From positions 12,293,411 to 12,357,410 of the forward strand of contig CM038467.1 of NCBI GenBank assembly GCA_021464415.1: a stretch of 64,000 nucleotides of DNA. Reading direction: 5' to 3'. This DNA comes from Lonicera japonica. Its lineage: Eukaryota; Streptophyta; Magnoliopsida; Dipsacales; Caprifoliaceae. The translations under genes and the position numbers were made by a program. The notes below the pieces were generated by a model. That model was not told the origin of the DNA. It saw nothing but the letters and a program-made list of their open reading frames with translations, and did no database searches. Positions 35,532 through 48,115 of the stretch are shown in pieces. How positions within the stretch are numbered: position 1 is the stretch's first letter; every line of letters begins with the position of its first letter.

Positions 35532-35954
35532 CCCTATGTTTGGAAGTTTTAATTTAGAGAGAAAGGGAAAGAAAACAAGAGAGTTTATCCATTCTCTCGT
35601 TTGGGATTTTTTACAAAGAGAATATGAGTAAAAGGGAAAGAAAATTATTTAAAACTCTCTCTAAATCGTTCTCTTCAAATTGGAGAGAATCAGAGAGAAG
35701 AGAAAGTTTTTTAATGAAAATTTATTGTATTGACAATTTTATCCTTAAAATACATAACAAATCTTTAAAATATGATATTTTTTCTCCGTTTTTTTGAACT
35801 TCCAACTACCGATGAGAGATTGTAACATTTTCTTCCTTCTTAACTTCCAAACAAAATAGAAAAAAATATTTTCCTTTATCTCATTTTTTCTTCCCTCCGA
35901 TTGATACTTTCTCTTCTTCTTCTTTTTTTCTCTCCTAAACTCTCAAACACAGCG
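35532..35954. mobile_element. Tourist-like MITE (TSD TAA)
   Basis: 423 bp between TAA (35529-35531) and TAA (35955-35957). The ends CCCTATGTTTGGAAGTTT and, reverse-read, CGCTGTGTTTGAGAGTTT are inverted repeats. GA-rich left and CT-rich right halves. No coding capacity. Confidence 0.7.
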
Positions 35955-36637
35955 TAAAAGTGTTGTTTTATTTATTGTTATTAATAATTAATTACAGTAA
36001 TGAGAATCCAACTCTTAATTTCCCTTCTTCTATTCCATATGTCTACATGCATCTATTAACAGCTCACGCTCTTTATTAATTGACCACATAATTTTTTCTA
36101 TTAATTGTTTTAGGGTACCTCTTTAATTCTGCTTGAATTACAATTGAATGAATGACATTAATAATATTGTTTTAATAAGATGCAAAGCACTACACCCATA
36201 ATGGGGATAGCTGTAAAACAACCAACATTCTGTATATCACATATATATATATATTTAACAAGACAATTGAGAAGAGGTAGAGGAAACATGGTGCGATTGT
36301 GCTGCAGCATTTATTTATAATAATAATTTTATGTTAATAATACTTGAGTCAAATTATCGGTGGGCCAAGTTTGATTGATGAATGTAGTAATATTATATGC
36401 ACGTTACTTTATTACGGATCCTAGTCCTGGTATTATGAAAGCTATTTAAGCGCGACAATGCCCCTGGTTTGCCCGGTTCTACCAATAAAATTAATACCAC
36501 CGACAAATGCGTAGGGTTTGTGCAACACGGGCGTAGGTGGCAACTAAATGTTAACAAAGTCATACATTGCATAACGCTATGCCCTACACTTGAATTGGCT
36601 AACGCAACGACAAATTTAATGTTAAACTATTCATTAA

Positions 36638-37079
36638 AGACCCTTTTAGTTGTCCATCAAATTATGAATTAAATAATTTATATTTAAGTAATTTAAATTT
36701 TTTTCATTTATTAATGTTTGATTATGTAAATTGAACAATTATAAATATAATAATTCAAATTAATTCACTAAAACTTAAATTATGTCTTTTCAAATAAAAT
36801 TTGAAATTGCCTAATTCTACAATTAGATAATTCATTCCAACTCTATTTTTCGAGAAGATCTAATTTCTATATGTGATGTTGATGCATTTAAACAAAATTT
36901 TAAATAACATAGAACAATAGAGAACATGTTTTTATTGTAACAATCACAATTTCTTTTTTAAGTTTTTCAAACACTACTTGAATTATAATTGAATTATTCA
37001 TAAATGAGCAAATTCACAATTCTTCGATCGAAAATTAACTAATTTTAAAATTAGGTAATTTATGCAACTAAATGGGCCA
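36638..37079. mobile_element. Tourist-like MITE (TSD TAA)
   Basis: 442 bp with TAA at 36635-36637 and 37080-37082. The ends AGACCCTTTTAGTTG and, reverse-read, TGGCCCATTTAGTTG are inverted repeats, and AT-rich subterminal blocks also pair. Confidence 0.65.
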
Positions 37080-37082
37080 TAA

Positions 37083-38285
37083 ATTAATGAGAATATTCAC
37101 GTATACTAAGCATCAAACTTTCCGTCATTCACAATAATATCGTATACCAACGAGCCGCTATTATCGCCGACCAATTGTCGCCGTCCACGACCACCACACT
37201 CAAACCATCACCCCCAAATCATTTATTTATATCGCTATATATATACACATATGCAGCAATTTATATTAATTAATTTTTATAAACCAATTTGCTTTATATA
37301 TATGTGTGTTGTGTGTAAAGGCCGGATTACAAAACTGATTTTAATTACAATTTTCAATTTTGGGGTAAAGACTAAATCTTTAGTTTTGTAATGAATATAT
37401 GTATATGTGAAAATCTCTGATTCTGATCATGATGTAAATGTATGATATGTATATATATATATAGAGCTCGCTTTTTGTATGGACCGATCCGCACTTAAAA
37501 ATTCCCGTATATATATGGTGTACGGATTTAATTTGCAAAGAAAAATAAATGAGACTGAGAAAGAGAAAGAGAGAGGGGAGAGGAAGATCACTTGCAGTAG
37601 CGACGGCTGTGGGTGATGATCAGTGACAATGGTGGCTGGCCGACAGTGGCAATAATGTGGAGGATGGTGCCGGCAATCATCTTAATATTTGTTTACTTTT
37701 TTTTAAAACTTGTTTTACGTTTTTACCTGAATGCTACATAGGACTGTTAGTGCTAATTCACACAATCGTTAATGTCATTACTAACCCCAACAAATGGAAT
37801 GGCCAACATGAAAACAAACACAAGGTATATTATTAGTTTTCGGAATGAAAAAAATATTTTAATTGGTGGATATAAAATGAATCAGTTAAGTTTTGGATTC
37901 GAGTATTCAATGGTTTTAGGCTAAACCCCTGCGTGCCTGTGTGCGCGAGAGAGACCCTCTTATCTTCAATCATTCAATATGGCACTCTCAAGAGTTCACT
38001 TACACACCCATTATACTTTGCATTTTTTTTCTAATGTGGGACTTTTCACTTTCATTGCATTTTTTCATTTCAACTAGCTTACTTTGGGTGATAATTTTTT
38101 ATTCACTCCTTAACTATTTTGAGCATATAATTATACAATTTCAATGTACTATCGTAGGAGAACACGAATATATATACAACTTTCACAACCGAGTGCAAAG
38201 TCTTATTACAAAATCGCCCTCAAAATGGTAAAAAATGTGACTTTCATACCCATTTTCTAACCATATATATATATATATATATAGA
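37083..38285. other. Gene-free region
   Basis: No gene or element is supported. A (TA)n tract at about 38262-38283 abuts the next fold-back element. Confidence 0.35.
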
Positions 38286-38692
38286 TGGGGAGCATTTCCC
38301 GCAAAGATTACTATTCACGGATATTATTTACGGATTTGCCCTTTTAGTACGCTTCCCGATGTAATTTTTTGATAAAATTTGGTGGAGATGTTCTTCATCG
38401 TGTGTAGAACATCTCCACCAAATTTTATCAAAAAATTCAACCAAGAAGTGGGTTAACTACATGATTGAAAAGTATTGGTTCAGAAATAGATATATAAAAT
38501 TCAATATTTTTCAATTATGTAGTTAACCCACTTTCCGATTGAATTTTTTGATGAAATTTGGTGGAGATGTTCTACACACGATGAAGAATAACCCCACCAA
38601 ATTTCATCAAATTTTTTTTATCGAAAAACGTGCCAAAAGGGAAAATCCGTAAATAAGGTTCGTGAATAGTAACCCTTATGGGAAATGCTCCA
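38286..38692. mobile_element. Fold-back element built from nested palindromes (copy 2)
   Basis: About 407 bp. The ends GGGGAGCATTTCCC and GGGAAATGCTCC are inverted, continuing with TTACTATTCACG and TTTACGGATTT on each side. The inner part is the same nested hairpin as at 25746-26150: two GATGTTCT...AGAACATC-type hairpins around a central GTTAACTACATGATTG pair. Only the outer 80 or so bases per side differ from copy 1. It lies between a (TA)n tract and ATATATAG. Confidence 0.85.
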
Positions 38693-39059
38693 TATATAGA
38701 TGATAGGTTTGATCCATGTATTTCTTTCCTTTCCCGATTATGCTTTTGGTCGAAATTTTACCACAAATAAAGAAAACAAAAAATGTGATACTCTCTAAGA
38801 TAATTTAGATTATATATATATATAGTCAACCGTTTGGAAAATAAGAAGGTTGTGGCGGGTTGGATTGGTTTGGCAAGGACGGTCTACTGAACAAGGAACA
38901 TGTCCACATTTTTTCCTGGCCTCCGTTCGTTAAACATTTGCCACGATGCCTCACGCAGAATGGAATGAGTCACCCCCGAGTACTAACCCGTGGATTCACA
39001 AAGGCCATCCTATTTTTCCAAAGAAATTTGATTATTAGTATTTTGAGGCAAAGTTATTT

Positions 39060-41708
39060 TTTTTTGACACAAAAAAGGGAACATATATTAAGCTATATCA
39101 GCATCCAAAACATGAGAAATAAAAGGAGGGCAGGACATATCCCAAACCCTCAAACCAGACAAAGAATTACTTGCTGTAGCAATGCTGTGCGCAACGCAAT
39201 TCGCCGACCTATAAACAAAACAAACCGAGCATTGATTTAAGGCATTAAGAATTGCCTTACAATCATCAACAATAGAGCCAACAATAGAAAAATAATCAAC
39301 TGAGTTATAAACAGCAGAAGCTAAAAGTTATGAATTGGTTTCGATGATGATATACGATAGCTCTCTATCCTACAACCAGCTAAGTACCTCACGAAGGCTC
39401 AACGCCTCTGCAAGAAAAGGCTGATAGTGACCATGCTTTGAACCCTAAATCACAGCGATGAAGCAGCCATTTGAATATCTTAATACACCTCCAAAACCCA
39501 TCCGGTTAGCTGCAGAAAAAATCGAGGCATCAACATTGCATTTCAAGTAACCCGGAGGAGGCTTACTCCACTTCTTTAAGTGCTGCTGCACCTCATCAAC
39601 TGATACGGAAGGGACTGCACTAGCCGAGCGCCATTCGGCCACGGTAAATTCTGCTCTGCCGACAATCGTGGCCGGTGATTTCGTCGAACCATTCCAAATA
39701 AGATCGTTCCGATTTGTCCAAATACTCCAGCAAAGAGCTGCAGCGTACTCCATCTCTGCATTTGACCAGCGCCTTCTCGCTTCATTCCACCAAACTATCA
39801 TATTATCTGTTTCAAAATGCACATTACGGAGCTGTGATTTCTGCCAAAACTGATGGACAACAGGGCAGCTAATGAGCGCATGAAATAATGATTCATCATG
39901 ACCTGCACAAAGAGCACAATACACATCTATATCCACATGCTTGGATTTTAAAGCTGTTTTAGAAGGCACTACATTGTTAAGAGCACGCCACATAAAGTTA
40001 CGAATTTTGGGGGGCAAGTGCATCGACCAAATAAATTTCCAATCCGTAATAGCAGGAGTAACAAGCGGCTGAGACGTTTGGCATAAAAAGTTGTAGCAGC
40101 TCTTCACGCTATAATTACCTTTGGGATCCCAGGCCCAATAACATGAGTCGGGCTTAGGAGTATGAGGAAGTGGGATAGAAAGAATAGCATCTCGGTCTCT
40201 AGCATCAAATAAATTCGTAATTAAGCTCCCATCCCATTCCAATTTCCCGGGAATCAAAAGGCCATCTACCGTCGCTTCCTTAATGTCGTCATCCACAATA
40301 GTGTGAATATATGGGTCCTCTTTATCAAGTAACCAGGGGACACCCACAATATTAGTGCTAACACCATTGCCAATTCTTTTGCGAGCCCCCACTAAAATCA
40401 GATTTTTAGAGAATGAAATACTTCTCCAAATATAACTAGGATTACCACCCAAATTCGCATTAAGAAAATCAGAATGAGGGTAGTACCTAGCTTTGAAAAT
40501 TCTTGCACATAACGTATTAGAGTGAGTAATCAAGCGCCAAGCTTGTTTAGCTAAAAGAGCCGTATTAAAATCACGAATGCGCCGAAAACCTAGGCCACCT
40601 TGAATCTTCTTAAAACAAAGCTTGTTCCAACTTTTCCATCGAATACCGTTACTTCCGTCTTTCTTTTTTCCCCACTAAAAGCTATTCATCATTCTTTCTA
40701 GCTCATCACAAAGCGAGAGAGGAAGTAAAAAGACACTCATCACGTAACTTGGAATTGCTTGAATGACTGACTTGAGGAGAACTTCTTTACCTGCTCTTGA
40801 AAGATTTTTGTTCCTCCACCCAAACAATCTTCGCCACGCCTTCTCCTTGACATAGGCAAAAACATCTGCTTTATTACAACCAATTAAGGAAGGAGCCCCT
40901 AAATACTTGCCATGGTTTGAACTCTCTTGAACCCCAAAAAGATCACATATGGCTTCTCTAGATTGAGGAGTGGTACTAGCACTGAATAGAATAGAGGATT
41001 TCGCAAAATTAACCATTTGGCCCGATGCTTCCTCGTAATGGGCCAGACAATCCTTCACCGCCGCACTTTCATTATCGGTAGCTCAAAAGAAAAGAAAACT
41101 GTCATCTGCAAAAAATAGATGAGAGACTAGAGGCGCTGTTCGAGCGATACGACAGCCATGAATAAGCCCGCTAGTACATCTGTTATTCAAAATAGCATAC
41201 AACCTTTCAGCGCAAATCAAAAACAAATAAGGAGATATAGGGTCTCATTGTCTAAGCCCTCGAGTAGGAGATATCGGACCAATATCGTTACCCCCATTCT
41301 TTATAAAATACTTGATAGAAGTAACAAACATCATAATGAGGTTTACCCATCGATCAGCAAAACCTAACTTCTTCATCATCTCCTTTAAAAAACCCCACTC
41401 CACTCTGTCATAAGCCTTTGACATATCCATCTTAAGCGAGGCGAAACCAAAGTTTCCTTGAGTACGACGATGCAAATATTGACCTATCTCAAAAGCCACC
41501 ATAACATTATCAGTAATTAAACGCCCCGGAATGAAAGCACTTTGGTTCTCTGATATAATAGAATTTAAAACGCCTTTCAACCTGTTTGCTAGGACCTTTG
41601 TCATGATTTTGGCGACCACGTTACATAAAGAGATAGGACGTAAATCCGTAATTCTATCAGGCTTTTTAACTTTAGGAATAAGAACCACATTCGTATCATT
41701 CAAACCAC
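39060..41708 (-). mobile_element. 5'-truncated LINE (L1-type non-LTR retrotransposon)
   Basis: About 2.65 kb. The 3' end (low coordinates) has a short A-tail on the minus strand, seen as the T-run at 39057-39065. GTTATTT occurs at 39053-39059 and 41709-41715, a candidate short target duplication, although one copy overlaps the tail. The 5' break falls inside the reverse transcriptase domain, so endonuclease and ORF1 are missing. Confidence 0.85.
39088..41708 (-). pseudogene. LINE ORF2 remnant: reverse transcriptase, zf-RVT, RNase H
   Basis: Domains in order: partial reverse transcriptase with LIPKVKKPDRITDLRPISLCN, MDMSKAYDRVEW and the FADD active-site motif (41101-41112); a C-terminal zinc-binding region (CALCAGHDESLFHALISCPV); and an RNase H-like domain (LKCNVDASIF) up to a TAA at 39088-39090. 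The whole stretch stays in one reading frame, interrupted only by stop codons at 41245, 41083, 40675, 39445, 39370 and 39328 (lowest coordinate of each). The 362-codon open part is 39445-40533. Cannot make a functional protein. Confidence 0.9.
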
Positions 41709-41715
41709 GTTATTT

Positions 41716-43631
41716 ATTAAACAAAAAAAACCCATTTGTTTTTGATACAAACTTAAAAATGTTTAACAACTATTATCACGAATCACGGGTCTTATTGATA
41801 TTTCCATTTCTGTTTTTGAAATATATTTGTAACTACTAATTATTTTAAAATAATTTCTTTCTAGTTAAAATATAATTAATTTTCATTGTTTATAATAAAA
41901 TATAAGTTATATCATTGACGATTGATTTGTTTTAAAATAAAGACCACTGATAAAACTGATTTAATTATTTTTAACAAAGCATCAAAGTCAAAATTAGACT
42001 TTTAATTTGAAATAAAGAGTATTTTTTTATTTTTGATTTGTTGATTGGATACATTTAGAATGAACTTAATGATTTATATTTTAAGAAAAAAGAAGAAGAA
42101 GAGATTACGGGTGCAATTCTTATGAATGAGGTTATCGACTTGATTGGTGACATGACAGCTAACTTGAAATGTGTTTAAAGGCTCCATTTCCAAACTATTG
42201 GGTGAAGAGGGGGTGACCTTTGCCTTAAATCGAGGTGTGGGTTAACAAATCGTTCCATAATGCCCCTTTTTTAATTAACTTCATTCAAATCCATCTTGGC
42301 TCCCTTGTGATTGATTATCGAAAGTGTTTTTACCTAAACAAAGGTCAATAAAGTGTGAAAGGAAGGTGCTTTTAGTAGCTAGGTATCTAAATTGAGTGTC
42401 GATCATAACATTTTCTAAGAAAGAAAAGATGTTGCATGTTCAACAGAACGTCGAGTGATTTATGACTATGTTTATAGCTTACCTTCGGGGACTACTAATG
42501 GTTCGATTAAGACCCTAACTTTATTGCAAGTCACTGGCAATGAGTTAATTGAACAACGAAATCATCAATTGCTTTCCCTTGTGGCCTTTTGATCACCTTG
42601 ACACCTTTAACATCAAGGAAAACCTCTTCTATCACTCTCCAAACTCCCAAATGATATCTAACTTGAAGTGTGTTTGAAAGCTTCATTTCAAATTGGAAGG
42701 TGAATTTAATAATTTTTTAATTGAAATGATCAAAAATATATTGGACTCGAGCTGGTGGAGGACAATGAACCGAACTGAGAGCAAAACAATTGCACCCTTA
42801 TAGCATATAATCATTAAAAATGTGTCATTTCCAGTACAATTAGAGTTACTTATCTTGTAACAGCTCAATTAAAAGCATTTTACTCCACTTTTGGCACTTC
42901 CTCCTCAACCATTTACCCAGTAAAGGGCTAAGCTTATCTATATTATAAAACATCAAGTTTGACTTAAAAAGTATAATGATCTAATGATTAAAAATACACA
43001 TGTTATGGTGTGCATTAATTCTACACCATTGAATGAGTTTTATACACACATCAAGATGTCACATCAAAGTTAAAACACTCACACCAATAATATACACACA
43101 ATAAACTTTCACAAACTAATAATTTTGTCTATACTAAAAATGCTATAACTTAAAATAAAAAATAAAAAAATTAATAAAAAAATAATTTTTAAAATATACT
43201 AAGAATCCATTATGACTATAAAATTATGCAAAAAAAATCAAGAAAAAATATTGAATAATATTTAAGAATCCATACACTGTTTTTTTGTTGATGTTTGTTG
43301 AAATAAACTAATGATGTTTGCCTATTTAAATTTAGAGCACGTTATTCTTTTTTATTTTATTATTTCACCGTGCCGGAAGGTACGAATATACCCTAATTAA
43401 TCATAAATCACAATCATTTGAGATAACTTATATTCATTTTTCGTAATTCTCTGAGATGTAACTTTCTTTTAAAATAACAAATCAAAACATCAATAAAGTG
43501 AATATTTGCCGAATCATATGGAGGAACTGCTCTTACAACACATCTCGCCTTTTTAATTTATGTTTATTTTTTTTAAAATTAAAAAGGGTAAATGGTAAAT
43601 TTAATGTTTTGTTTAGTAATTTTTCTGACTT
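41716..43631. other. Gene-free region with short dispersed repeat
   Basis: No intact gene. A string CTAACTTGAA(A/G)TGTGTTT followed by similar sequence occurs at about 42156 and 42659. TCTATATTATAAAACATCAA at about 42937 resembles a plant Helitron 5' end, but I found no convincing 3' hairpin and CTRR end. Confidence 0.35.
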
Positions 43632-43639
43632 CTTGTATT

Positions 43640-44239
43640 TAGGGGTGTCCATCCGATCCGATCCGGTCATTTTAAATCATCCGCATCTGAATCGATCCGA
43701 TGTCGGTTCTAGGTTTTAGCATCCAATCCAATCCAATTAAATGTTAGATTGGATCGGTTTCGATCCGATTATAAGTTTAAAATAAGATATATTATATTAT
43801 TGAAATGTTCATTTCTAAAGTAAAACAAGACGTAAATTACTTGTAAATTAAATAAAATCCATTACAAATAAAGTTCAAATGTTCAACCAAATAGCTTTAA
43901 GTTAAAATGTCTACTGTCTAACAAAAAATACATAATTAAACCAAGTGACGAACTATACATGATTAAACTAAATATTAAATAACAAACTAAGATTAAATGA
44001 TTTCAAACTAAGACTAAATATTATGCCACCAATGATAGAGAGACATGTGGCAACTCTAACAATAGATTAGATTGAGTTTGATTAATTCCTAGAGCACATC
44101 AAACTGGAAACGATCTAATTTTTTTCGGTTTTCAAATTTTACATCCAATTCAATTCAATCATCCATAAAATCCAAAAAAAATAAAAATGAATTGAATTGA
44201 ATCAATTCTCCAATTTGAATTGAATTCTGGACACCCCTA
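43640..44239. mobile_element. hAT-type MITE upstream of the UDP-arabinose mutase gene
   Basis: 600 bp. Perfect 12-bp inverted ends TAGGGGTGTCCA/TGGACACCCCTA and an exact 8-bp target duplication CTTGTATT (43632-43639 and 44240-44247). Subterminal GATCCGATCC-type repeats. The interior is AT-rich and non-coding. It ends about 355 bp before the mutase start codon. Confidence 0.9.
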
Positions 44240-44413
44240 CTTGTATTCCGTTTTATCAAATAAAAATCCACCGAATCCAATGAATACAAACAAAAAGAAT
44301 TTCCACCAAAAAGAAAAAAGAAAGTGACGACCCCGCACCGCTTCTCTTCGCCATTGTTGAGTCATCAGTAGTCGGTCAACTCATCAACAAAAAAAATCAA
44401 AACCACGACTTCA

Positions 44414-44453
44414 CACGTGCCAAGAATATTAAAAAACCACTACTTCTCACGTG
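44414..44453 (+). promoter_or_regulatory. Twin G-boxes in the mutase promoter
   Basis: Two CACGTG palindromes (44414-44419 and 44448-44453), each within an ACTTC(A/T)CACGTGCCA context, about 145-180 bp upstream of the ATG. G-boxes bind bZIP and bHLH factors. A CATATAA at 44483-44489 could serve as TATA box. Confidence 0.6.
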
Positions 44454-44594
44454 CCACCCACTTGCTGCGGAGATTTCCACAGCATATAACACGACACAAA
44501 CCCCCCCACCTCTTCTACAATTCACCCCTCTTGAAATATTCTCCCTCAATAGAATTCAAACTCCGATCTACACTTTTTTTTCTCTCTCTCTAAA

Positions 44595-47205
44595 ATGGCC
44601 GGAAGTTCAGTTACTCCGGTCCCCCTCTTGAAAGATGAGCTGGACATAGTGATACCCACAATCAGAAACCTTGATTTCCTGGAGATGTGGAGGCCATTCT
44701 TTCAGCCTTACCATCTCATCATCGTACAAGACGGTGACCCCTCGAAGACCATTAAGGTCCCTGAGGGTTTCGATTACGAGCTCTACAATCGGAATGATAT
44801 CAATCGGATACTGGGTCCCAAGGCTTCTTGCATCTCCTTTAAGGACTCTGCTTGCCGTTGCTTTGGTTACATGGTGTCTAAGAAGAAGTACATATATACC
44901 ATTGATGACGATTGCTTTGTAAGTCTCTCAATGACATCCCTTTCTGCCTTTTGTTTTTATTCCAGTTTTTGACTTGTGGGTACTTTTGAAGTGTGTTTAG
45001 TTCTAATTTTCCGTTTCGTGGTTTGATTTGGTGATTTAAGTGGTCTACTGAGCTTTTTGGATTTAGATCTGATTTTAGTTTTACTCTTTTTGTTTTGTAT
45101 CGGTTTAATTTTGTTTATTCTGTTTTGCTCTATGTAGTGTTTACTTCGACTTAAAGATCTTGTACTTTCAGTTGTTTTGATTCATAAAACGATATGATTA
45201 TGATTATGATTTTTTTTAAGTGAAATTGATTTTGTAACTTTTATTCTGGAAGTAATTATGCCTAAGAACAGCTCTACATCATTATAACATAGATCTGTTA
45301 CCGGGGGGGGTATATTAAACAACTAATTTGAAAATGTTGTATATGTCGTTCTGATAATGACTTTGAGTATCGTACCTAAGATAATCTTTTGGCTTTGGAC
45401 ATTTTGATAGTGACTTGTCAAGTGTAGGTTCTTCCAGTTAGCGATTGTGTCCAAATCACAATTGTTCAAATAATAGCGAACTTAAATTCTCGTAACTATA
45501 ATTGCTACTTCGAGATCTAGTTTTTTTTCCTTTCTTTTCCATTTTCTATTCCTTCATTTGAGAACATTTCGAGGTCCTTTAAGACATATTGTGGGAGTTG
45601 CTATTGCTGAAGTGAAGATAGCTTTCTCCGGTAAGAAGTGCTGCTGCTTTAGCCAGTTGTAATTTCTTGTTTGACAGTTGCACGTTACTCAGGTATATGC
45701 CGCTAATGATTTGGGGATATAGGTACCCATGCATTATACACAAACACACAAATCAGCCCTCCTATTTCATATTTCTGCAAGAATTTGCATCATTGCTTCT
45801 TGTTAATTAATTGATATCAACGATTCAACGTGTCTTATGGACATCATATTTTCTAAGAACTTTTTCATGGCTGGTTATAACTGGGCAGACTATTAAATTT
45901 GTTATTAATGCCGCTTCTTTATTCAGGTTGCTAAGGATCCATCTGGCAAAGATATCAATGCACTTGAGCAGCACATAAAGAATCTTTTGTCCCCGTCGAC
46001 TCCATTCTTCTTCAACACCCTCTACGACCCATATCGCGATGGTGCAGATTTCGTCCGTGGTTACCCGTTCAGTCTCCGTGAGGGTGTCCCCACTGCAGTT
46101 TCCCACGGGCTTTGGCTCAACATCCCAGATTATGATGCACCCACCCAGCTCGTCAAGCCTCGTGAGAGAAACACTAGGTACAAAACTCAAGTGCCCTAAA
46201 ATTCCTCTATGTACAGTACGTGCATTTTTAACAATATTTTCTAAAATTTTGCCATCTTTCCTAGGTTTGTAGATGCAGTTATGACCATACCAAAGGGAAC
46301 CCTCTTCCCCATGTGTGGTATGAATCTCGGATTCGACCGTGAATTGATTGGCCCTGCAATGTACTTCGGCCTTATGGGTGATGGTCAGCCAATTGGACGT
46401 TACGATGACATGTGGGCAGGATGGTGCATCAAGGTACGTATTGTTTATTTTCTACTATGACTAACAGAAAGTAATGTAGAGGCAAACCGATCTGATCTTT
46501 ATGGTTGACTGGTTGGTTTGCTTCAGTTTATATTCATGAAAAAAACATAATAACCAATCAAACATCGTCCTGCTTGTGAATAAATCAATTGTTACGGCCA
46601 GTGTAGTACTGTAGTCCAGTAAAATATTGTCCTCTTTGGGCTCTTAGGAGAAACACTAGTGACTATATATACGTTAGTTCACCTTACCTAGGCAATGTGG
46701 GATGTACACCCACAAATGTGTAGAGGCCACCCACGACATGGTCTTTACATCAATTTACACAGACAAACAAAAAATATATGAATCTTGTCGTTAATAAAAG
46801 CAGATCTAGCAAATATTGACGGTTTGTGGCTGACGGGTTTGATCTGATTGGGTTTTGTAGGTGATATGTGACCACCTAGGGTTGGGAGTGAAGACAGGGC
46901 TGCCATACATATGGCACAGCAAAGCAAGCAACCCATTTGTGAACCTAAAGAAGGAATACAAAGGTATCTACTGGCAAGAAGAGTTGATCCCATTTTTCCA
47001 AGGAGTAACCCTTCCAAAGGAATGCACCACTGTCCAAAAATGCTACATTGAGATCTCCAAGCAAGTTAGGGCAAAGCTCGCTAAGGTGGATGACTACTTT
47101 GTCAAGCTTGCCGATGCCATGCTCACTTGGATCGAAGCTTGGGATGAACTCAACCCATCTGGTGGAGAATCTACTACTAAGCTACCCAATGGCGCCGCAA
47201 AATAG
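44595..47205 (+). CDS. RGP: UDP-arabinopyranose mutase / reversibly glycosylated polypeptide, 4 exons
   Basis: Predicted 362 aa (family about 350-365). Exons 44595-44918, 45927-46177, 46265-46433, 46861-47205; phases 0, 2, 0, all GT-AG. The family interconverts UDP-arabinopyranose and UDP-arabinofuranose at the cytosolic face of the Golgi, feeding arabinan, arabinoxylan and wall-glycoprotein synthesis. Seen here: the N-terminal [20 protein letters not shown] block, the acidic DDD motif at residues 104-106 that binds the nucleotide sugar with metal, and the SLREG arginine (residue 159), which corresponds to the arginine reported to become reversibly glycosylated. [12 protein letters not shown] and [17 protein letters not shown] are further family blocks. 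No signal peptide or membrane segment, as expected for this peripheral protein. It belongs to the active UAM class rather than the divergent RGP5-like class, judging by the intact motifs. Which paralog is not resolved. Confidence 0.95.
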
Positions 47206-47617
47206 ATTAATTGTTTAATTGATTTAGTTATTAACTCATTATAATTATTGTTTTTCTCTGTTGAGAGATAATAGTATTGTATCGGGATCGTTGTTTTTTT
47301 CCTTTTTTGGATCAAAGCTCCTGCTAGAAGCTTGAATTATTTATTTTGCTGTCGAGAGGTTATTATTAGTTCGTTTGTATCATTTTCTTCCAATTCAGAA
47401 TAATAATATAGTTTGCCTTTTGTGTTGATTTAAATTGAGCCTTGAGTCTGTTTTCCTTCTTTAGCATGTGAAAGGATGTGAGATTGGATACGGGTCAGTT
47501 TTGTTTTTGTTTTTGTTTGTTATTCGAGTCTCACTGCGATGGTTGTAACTATAACATGTGTCTATCTAATTTTTTTTTAAAGGATGTGTCTATCTATTTG
47601 ATCATATCAGGTGGCAA

Positions 47618-47649
<32 letters not shown>

Positions 47650-48106
47650 CATGCTCACATGCTTATAGTGATGCATAATGAGAGAGAAACGTGGGGCCTG
47701 CATCAGTTATTTATTAAAAGGTGGATCATAAACGCAATTTAGGAAAATTATTAATAGAGTAAAAAAAAAAGAAAGGGTATACTAAATTTTTGGCTTCAGT
47801 GTAACGGATCTAAATGGTTACGAGGTTCTTCGCATTAGAAAGTAAGATTGTTTACACGGACCTTTTTATAGAGACCTTTTCAATTCATGGACTAACAAGA
47901 GAAGAGTCGAGTCTATAAGATAATTATATATCCCGTAATAAGATAATTGCATTTTAATTTCAAAGAACAAACTTCTCTCTTCCACTTCTGCACATGGAGA
48001 GGTTTATCATTGCTTTCCTCGCAGCCGGCTGGATGGCACATGCCTCGAGTAGTGTTACCTATTGAAGACGATAGCTACCTTTTGACAAATTATTCTTCTC
48101 TACTAA
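47206..48106. other. Mutase 3' flank and spacer
   Basis: Probably holds the 3' UTR at its start. An (AAAT)n microsatellite is at about 47616-47648. No gene is supported. Confidence 0.45.
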
Positions 48107-48115
48107 ATTTGTTGG

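Noticed and set aside
38860..39240. 126-codon plus frame
   Set aside because: It runs from non-repetitive spacer into the 3' end of the minus-strand LINE; no domain or codon signal.
42937..43390. Possible Helitron starting TCTATATTATAAAA
   Set aside because: No convincing 3' hairpin followed by CTRR and no A/T insertion site could be shown.
45825..46190. 121-codon minus frame
   Set aside because: Antisense shadow of exon 2 of the UDP-arabinose mutase gene.
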